NCBI GenBank assembly: GCA_022614805.1 | Contig: JAKEHY010000015.1 | Location: 1-64,000, forward strand | DNA: 64,000 nt | Direction: 5' to 3' | From: Candidatus Zixiibacteriota bacterium | GTDB taxonomy: Bacteria; Zixibacteria; MSB-5A5; DSPP01 | Shown here: piece by piece, positions 60,233-64,000 of the stretch | Position numbering within the stretch: position 1 is the stretch's first letter | Layout: every line of letters begins with the position of its first letter | Translations under genes and position numbers: made by a program | Notes under the pieces: generated by a model | The model's input: the letters and a program-made list of their open reading frames with translations, nothing else | The model's database searches: none | What the model was told of the DNA's origin: nothing

Positions 60233-61179
60233 CTCTTATAATAACCCATTATTTCTTTAACTTTTTCATTTGAGAACACATTTGATTTATGATTTTTCAA
60301 AACCCAATCCTCCGGTGCCATCGACCGGGAGAGTAGTATGTGATAAACTTCTCGTTTTTCCTCAAGTGTCAATTCATGTTTTGAAGTATACTTTGTGTAA
60401 GCCTCGGCCATTTTCTCCCAAATATCGATCTCATTCTCAACGTTCAAGTCACGATCAAAATCCTCAATTCTTTTCTCAAGTGAAATATTGTCCACCTCAT
60501 GAAATATTTTGTGAATCATTTGGATTCGAATCATACGTACAGCAGAAAGTTGGTTTTGCTGAATTGACCACGGTTTTATTTTGGAGATTTCAACCGTTTC
60601 AATTTCACCTAGTTGTGATTTTGAAGTGCTACGGGGCGATATTTCGGATAGTTGTGGCTCGAGTGCTTTTAATTCTTCTTCCAACTTCTTTTGCTCTTTC
60701 AGGCTCTTTTCTAACCAGTGCTTACATTTCTCAACCTTTTCCTTAACAACGTCAATATTTTCAATCGATTGTCGAGACAATATTTCTGTAAAATTTTTAA
60801 GATCTTCAATCGGCAAAGATATTCCCTCTGGACCTACATTTGGAAGAAAAGAGGACAAGAAAAGATATGCCACTTTAAAGTCCTCCCTTTCCTTTACAGT
60901 TCTCGCAGCAAGCATCGATACGTGAAGACCTTTCTTGATTACTTCCTTACTCGCCGGAAGACAGGTCTCATCCCTAATAATTAGGTTGTCATCTTTCCAT
61001 CCAAGGAGTTCTCCGTAAGATACCATAATCCGCTGCAATTCGTCGAAGGTGATATCGTCAAAAATGACTTCGCCACTTCGCTTTTTCTTGGGAGATCTCC
61101 ACATATTCAGCAAAGCTGCCAAAGCCCGCAACGCGACCACAACGATTGCGATCACGACCAGGACCGAAAGGATTTCCAT
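60229..61179 (-). CDS. Unknown membrane-anchored coiled-coil protein, AT-rich
   Basis: A 316-residue protein from ATG 61179, with an N-terminal helix (MEILSVLVVIAIVVVALRAL), a cytoplasmic region with ITFDELQRIMVSYGELLG, and a coiled-coil segment (about 165-195; CKHWLEKSLKEQKKLEEEL). No family is recognised. Codon use and base composition are clearly AT-richer than the neighbours, suggesting acquisition from elsewhere. The frame is open to 61302, but the extra residues overlap the cobO start and look non-native. Confidence 0.55.
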   Translation of the reverse strand: MEILSVLVVIAIVVVALRALAALLNMWRSPKKKRSGEVIFDDITFDELQRIMVSYGELLGWKDDNLIIRDETCLPASKEVIKKGLHVSMLAARTVKEREDFKVAYLFLSSFLPNVGPEGISLPIEDLKNFTEILSRQSIENIDVVKEKVEKCKHWLEKSLKEQKKLEEELKALEPQLSEISPRSTSKSQLGEIETVEISKIKPWSIQQNQLSAVRMIRIQMIHKIFHEVDNISLEKRIEDFDRDLNVENEIDIWEKMAEAYTKYTSKHELTLEEKREVYHILLSRSMAPEDWVLKNHKSNVFSNEKVKEIMGYYKR

Positions 61180-61301
61180 CAATATACTCACTCGAATTTT
61201 TAAAATAGCGCATGATAAGTTTGTACGCAAATCAGGAGTTCTTGGAGTGCAGTAGAAATTTCCCTTTTTTTCAACATTCTTTCTCATTACTTTCCCATTC
61301 A

Positions 61302-61850
61302 ATGCCCGAACAAAAAGACCAAAAACACGGCCTCGTCATCATCCACACCGGCGACGGGAAGGGGAAGACCACGGCGGCTCTGGGGATTGCCGTGCGGGCG
61401 GCGGGGTACAAGATGAAGGTTTTGATTCTGCAGTTCGTCAAGGGAAGCTGGAAATACGGTGAAATGAACGGCGTCAAAATGCTCGCCCCCTACGTGGAAA
61501 TGAAACAGTTAGGGAAAGGGTTCGTCGGCATTATTGACGACAAACTCCCTTTCGAAGAGCACGTCAAAAAGGCGGAAGAGGCGCTGGCGGAGGCCAAAGA
61601 ATGGATTTTGAAAAACGAGCATCGGATTATCATTCTGGACGAAATCAACGTTGCCCTCGGTTTGCGCCTGCTGAAAGTGGAGCAGGTTTTGAACTTGATT
61701 AAATCCAAGCCGCCCCAAATGCATCTGGTCTTGACCGGCCGCAACGCCCCGCCTGAACTCATTGAAGCCGCCGATTTGGTGACCGAAATGAAAGAAATCA
61801 AACATCCCTACCGGAAAGGCATTTTGGCCCAAAGGGGCATCGATTTTTGA
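61302..61850 (+). CDS. cobO: Corrinoid adenosyltransferase, CobO/CobA type
   Basis: A 182-residue P-loop enzyme that adenosylates cob(I)alamin or cob(I)yrinate. It has IHTGDGKGKTTAALGIAVRA, the FVKGSWKYGE segment, ILDEINVAL (Walker B-like) and HLVLTGRNAPPELIEAADLV, and ends with the usual HPYRKGILAQRGIDF. ATG 61302 is chosen over an upstream start that adds 30 atypical residues. No other cobalamin genes or B12 riboswitch lie nearby, so it may serve salvage. Confidence 0.95.
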   Translation: MPEQKDQKHGLVIIHTGDGKGKTTAALGIAVRAAGYKMKVLILQFVKGSWKYGEMNGVKMLAPYVEMKQLGKGFVGIIDDKLPFEEHVKKAEEALAEAKEWILKNEHRIIILDEINVALGLRLLKVEQVLNLIKSKPPQMHLVLTGRNAPPELIEAADLVTEMKEIKHPYRKGILAQRGIDF

Positions 61851-62731
61851 TGAAGGTTTTCGTCGCCGGCGCCACCGGCTTTGTGGGGAGCCACATTGTC
61901 AAAAAATTGGTCGCCCACGGTCATTCGGTCATTGCTCTGGCCCATAAGCGTTCAGACGAAGTCCTGAAAGGAGCGGCGGTTGAAAAAAGAGAAGGGAGTA
62001 TTCTCGACTTAAACTCCCTTCGCTCGACTGCCAAGGGAGCCGAGGCCATCGTTAACGCCGTCGGCATCATCAAGGAAGTAAAGGGCAAAACCTTTGACGG
62101 CATCCACCGGCAGGGGGTTGAAAATCTGATTGCCGCCGCAAAGGAGAATGGAATAAAGCGTTTCATCCATATTTCCGCTTTGGGCACCGGTGCTGGCATC
62201 GACACGGCCTATTTCCGCACCAAAGAGGCCGGAGAAAAAGTCTTGATGGCCTCCGGCTTGGACTGGACGATTTTTCGACCCTCAATGATTGTCGGCCCCG
62301 GCGATGGTTTTTCAACCGAAATGCTGGCGTTGATGAAAAAAGGCCCCTTCATTCCGGTAATAGGGAAGGGGGAGTACAAACTGCAAATGGTTTATATAGA
62401 AGATGTGGCCGAATGCGTGGCGTTGGCGTTGCAGAAACCGGAAACCATCGGCCAGACCTATTGCCTCGGTGGGCCGGATATTATGACAATGAACGAGGTT
62501 CTGGATTTTCTGGCCCGTTGGAAGGGAATTCACAAACCGAAAATTCATATTCCTCTTTTCATAATGCGCCCGGCTGCCGCCATTATGAAAGCCGTTTTGC
62601 CCAACCCGCCGGTTACGCTTGACCAAATAAGAATGCTTTTGGCCGCCTTCACCTGCGACCCGACGGTTGCCTCCCGTGTTTTTGAAGTTACATTTAAACC
62701 GTGGGCAGATGCAATAAAGGAGTATTCGTAG
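61850..62731 (+). CDS. NDUFA9-like atypical SDR / NAD-dependent epimerase family protein
   Basis: A 293-residue Rossmann protein of the atypical SDR group related to complex I subunit NDUFA9 and YcfA-like proteins. It has VAGATGFVGSHIVKKLV, ALAHKRSD, VNAVGIIKEVKGKTFDGIH and IHISALGTG, and lacks the Tyr-x3-Lys catalytic pair of classical SDRs in the usual form (DTAYFRTKEAGEKV). It may bind NAD(P)H and act in quinone or lipid metabolism (inference). ATG 61850 overlaps the cobO TGA. Confidence 0.85.
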   Translation: MKVFVAGATGFVGSHIVKKLVAHGHSVIALAHKRSDEVLKGAAVEKREGSILDLNSLRSTAKGAEAIVNAVGIIKEVKGKTFDGIHRQGVENLIAAAKENGIKRFIHISALGTGAGIDTAYFRTKEAGEKVLMASGLDWTIFRPSMIVGPGDGFSTEMLALMKKGPFIPVIGKGEYKLQMVYIEDVAECVALALQKPETIGQTYCLGGPDIMTMNEVLDFLARWKGIHKPKIHIPLFIMRPAAAIMKAVLPNPPVTLDQIRMLLAAFTCDPTVASRVFEVTFKPWADAIKEYS

Positions 62732-62823
62732 GGGTTTGATTAATCAAACCCCTATCAAGGTGGAACTCAAATCAACTACAATCGGTTGTATGCTATTATG
62801 ACGTGCAAGCGGAAGGGAGAAGA

Positions 62824-63780
62824 ATGAACGAAAGCTTTGACGTAATCATCGTTGGCGGCGGGCCGGGGGGGCTTTGCGCCGGAATGTATTCAGCCCGCGC
62901 CAATTTGAAAACCGTTTTGTTGGAAAAGCTCATCCCCGGCGGGGAGATCGTCAACACCGCCTGGGTGGAAGATTATCCCGGCTTCGAGTTAATTGGCGGG
63001 CCGGAACTGGCCAAGAAAATGGAAGACCACGCCCGCAAATTCGGCCTGGAAATCCGCACCGAGAACGTGACGGAGATATACTCGGACGGTAACGAGAAAG
63101 TCGTCAAGACCGATGAGAATACCTACCGCGCCAAAGCGGTCATCCTCGCCACCGGCGGTTCCCCCAACAAACTCGGCATCCCCGGAGAGTTGGAATACGC
63201 AGGCAAGGGAGTCAGCTACTGCGCCCTCTGCGACGGTGCTTTCTTCAAAGGGGAGGTCATTGCCGTCATCGGCGGGGGAGACGCCGCGGTCGAAGAGGGG
63301 ACCTTCTTAACCAAGTTTGGCAGCAAGATCCACCTCATTCACCGGCGGGATTCCTTCCGGGCGCAGAAAATCATTCAAGACCGCGCCTTTTCCAATCCAA
63401 AAGTAGAGGTTATCTGGAACACTCTGGCGCAAGAAATCGTCGGCAATAGCAACAAAGTTTCCGGCGTGAAGCTGAAAAACGTCCAAACCGGTGAAATGAA
63501 AACCCTCCCGGTCGGTGCCGTTTTCATCTTCATCGGATTCGTTCCCAACTCGCACATCATTCGGGACAAAATCAATAAAGACAAATTGGGCTACATCATC
63601 ACCAACGACCGGATGGAAACCGGCGTCCCTGGTTTGTACGCCATCGGCGACGTCCGCTCCCAGCTTTGCAAACAGGTGACCAACGCCGTGGGGGATGCCA
63701 CCACAGCCGCCGTGGCCGCCCAGAAATACATCGACGCTTTGAAAATCGAACCGGCCCCGGCCTCATCCTCTAAAGGATAA
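62824..63780 (+). CDS. trxB: Thioredoxin reductase
   Basis: A 318-residue low-molecular-weight thioredoxin reductase: FAD site IIVGGGPGGLCAGMYSARAN, active-site disulfide CALC (Cys133, Cys136) in SYCALCDGAFF, NADPH site VIGGGDAAVEEGTFL, and VPGLYAIGDVRSQL near the end. ATG 62824 is chosen because GGAAGGGAGAAGA directly precedes it; the upstream GTG 62803 only adds seven residues across that ribosome site. It reduces thioredoxin with NADPH. Confidence 0.96.
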   Translation: MNESFDVIIVGGGPGGLCAGMYSARANLKTVLLEKLIPGGEIVNTAWVEDYPGFELIGGPELAKKMEDHARKFGLEIRTENVTEIYSDGNEKVVKTDENTYRAKAVILATGGSPNKLGIPGELEYAGKGVSYCALCDGAFFKGEVIAVIGGGDAAVEEGTFLTKFGSKIHLIHRRDSFRAQKIIQDRAFSNPKVEVIWNTLAQEIVGNSNKVSGVKLKNVQTGEMKTLPVGAVFIFIGFVPNSHIIRDKINKDKLGYIITNDRMETGVPGLYAIGDVRSQLCKQVTNAVGDATTAAVAAQKYIDALKIEPAPASSSKG

Positions 63781-63800
63781 ACCAAAGTAGGGTTTCAATT

Positions 63801-63863
63801 TCCCTCCCCTCAAGGGGAGGGATTAAGGCCTCCGCCGAAGGCGGAGGCCGAAGGGTGGGGTCA
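63801..63863 (+). repeat. Composite CCCTCCCC repeat, copy 3
   Basis: Constant hairpin CCCTCCCCT-CA-AGGGGAGGG (63802-63821), second stem GGCCTCCGCC-GAA-GGCGGAGGCC (63827-63849), tail GAAGGGTGGGGTC. Confidence 0.7.
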
Positions 63864-63900
63864 TCGACTGATGAAATAGGAGCAGACACCACCACCCGAC

Positions 63901-63928
63901 TTGAATAGATTTCAAAAAAGCGTAAATT
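63901..63928 (+). promoter_or_regulatory. Promoter of lipA, leaderless type
   Basis: TTGAAT (63901-63906), 16 bases, TAAATT (63923-63928), nine bases to ATG 63938. AGGA before the ATG would lie at the very 5' end of such a transcript. Confidence 0.4.
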
Positions 63929-63937
63929 GAACAGGAA

Positions 63938-64000
63938 ATGAGTCCGATTACCGTAGAACCGCCGGTTGAAACCAAAACTCCCCAGCGCAAGCCCGACTGG
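63938..64000 (+). CDS. lipA: Lipoyl synthase, N-terminal fragment (cut by window edge)
   Basis: Only 21 codons are visible, with a Pro/Thr-rich start and then QRKPDW at the edge. RKP[DE]W is the conserved opening of LipA, the radical-SAM enzyme inserting sulfur into octanoyl groups. The evidence is short but specific. Confidence 0.6.
   Translation, partial: MSPITVEPPVETKTPQRKPDW

Noticed and set aside
61180-61301. Possible cobalamin riboswitch before cobO
   Set aside because: No B12-box-like sequence was seen and the gap is too short.

Overview
The window is ordinary chromosomal DNA of a GC-moderate (roughly mid-50s %) bacterium. No rRNA or phylogenetic marker settles the identity. Several traits suggest a member of the FCB group, such as Zixibacteria or a neighbouring candidate phylum; this is inference. 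They are exported FG-GAP and HYR proteins ending in dockerin-like EF-hand repeats, YadA-head/'NVGIGT' surface proteins, large Ser/Thr kinases fused to TolB-like and TPR regions, and DUF4384/PEGA envelope proteins. TatC, lipoproteins, PD40 and S41 proteins indicate a large cell envelope and secretome.

Layout. 1-104: 3' end and terminal inverted repeat of an IS3-like element. 439-9121: cmk-plsC fusion, ispH, rpsA, an MtaB-type methylthiotransferase and a large GAF/pseudo-kinase/receiver protein. 9285-10643: exported dockerin-like protein, followed by a phytoene-dehydrogenase-like gene remnant. 11034-21213: long co-directional run of aroC, a MetE-like gene, glyA, a frameshifted MTH1187-family gene, cutA, a PPC/DUF296 gene, a DUF62 gene, nrdR, tatC, pepP and a Ser/Thr kinase, many with 1-4 base overlaps. 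21214-29188: FG-GAP/HYR/dockerin protein, RsbU-like phosphatase, prolyl oligopeptidase and purF. 29286-34897: pgsA, two membrane-protein genes, recN, tRNA-Ala and a C-terminal processing protease. 35272-44077: surface and envelope proteins plus an NtrC-type two-component pair. 44205-51227: GT-C-like transferase, SGNH hydrolase, small membrane protein, YiiX-like lipoprotein, Nramp-family transporter and DUF512 radical-SAM gene. 51414-57939: tRNA-Gly, two exported HExxH paralogues and two translationally coupled Ser/Thr kinases. 58080-64000: dcd, PD40 lipoprotein, two unknown membrane proteins, cobO, an NDUFA9-like oxidoreductase, trxB and the start of lipA.

The main signals outside gene content are these. 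Sigma70-type promoters repeatedly place the -10 box 6-11 bases before the start codon, implying leaderless mRNAs. Several intergenic double-hairpin repeat families occur, one with a constant first stem and a variable but still paired second stem. A fragment similar to one repeat lies in frame inside the pseudo-kinase gene. A decayed copy of the Nramp gene's 3' end lies 2.7 kb from the intact gene. Several proteins have altered catalytic residues: the histidine-less sensor, an HCD kinase, a MetE-like protein lacking most zinc ligands, and an Nramp protein lacking the DPGN and MPH motifs. No CRISPR array, prophage or defence island was seen. The best candidates for something under-described are the paired HExxH exported proteins, the MetE-like protein with a histone-H1-like tail, and the modular repeats.
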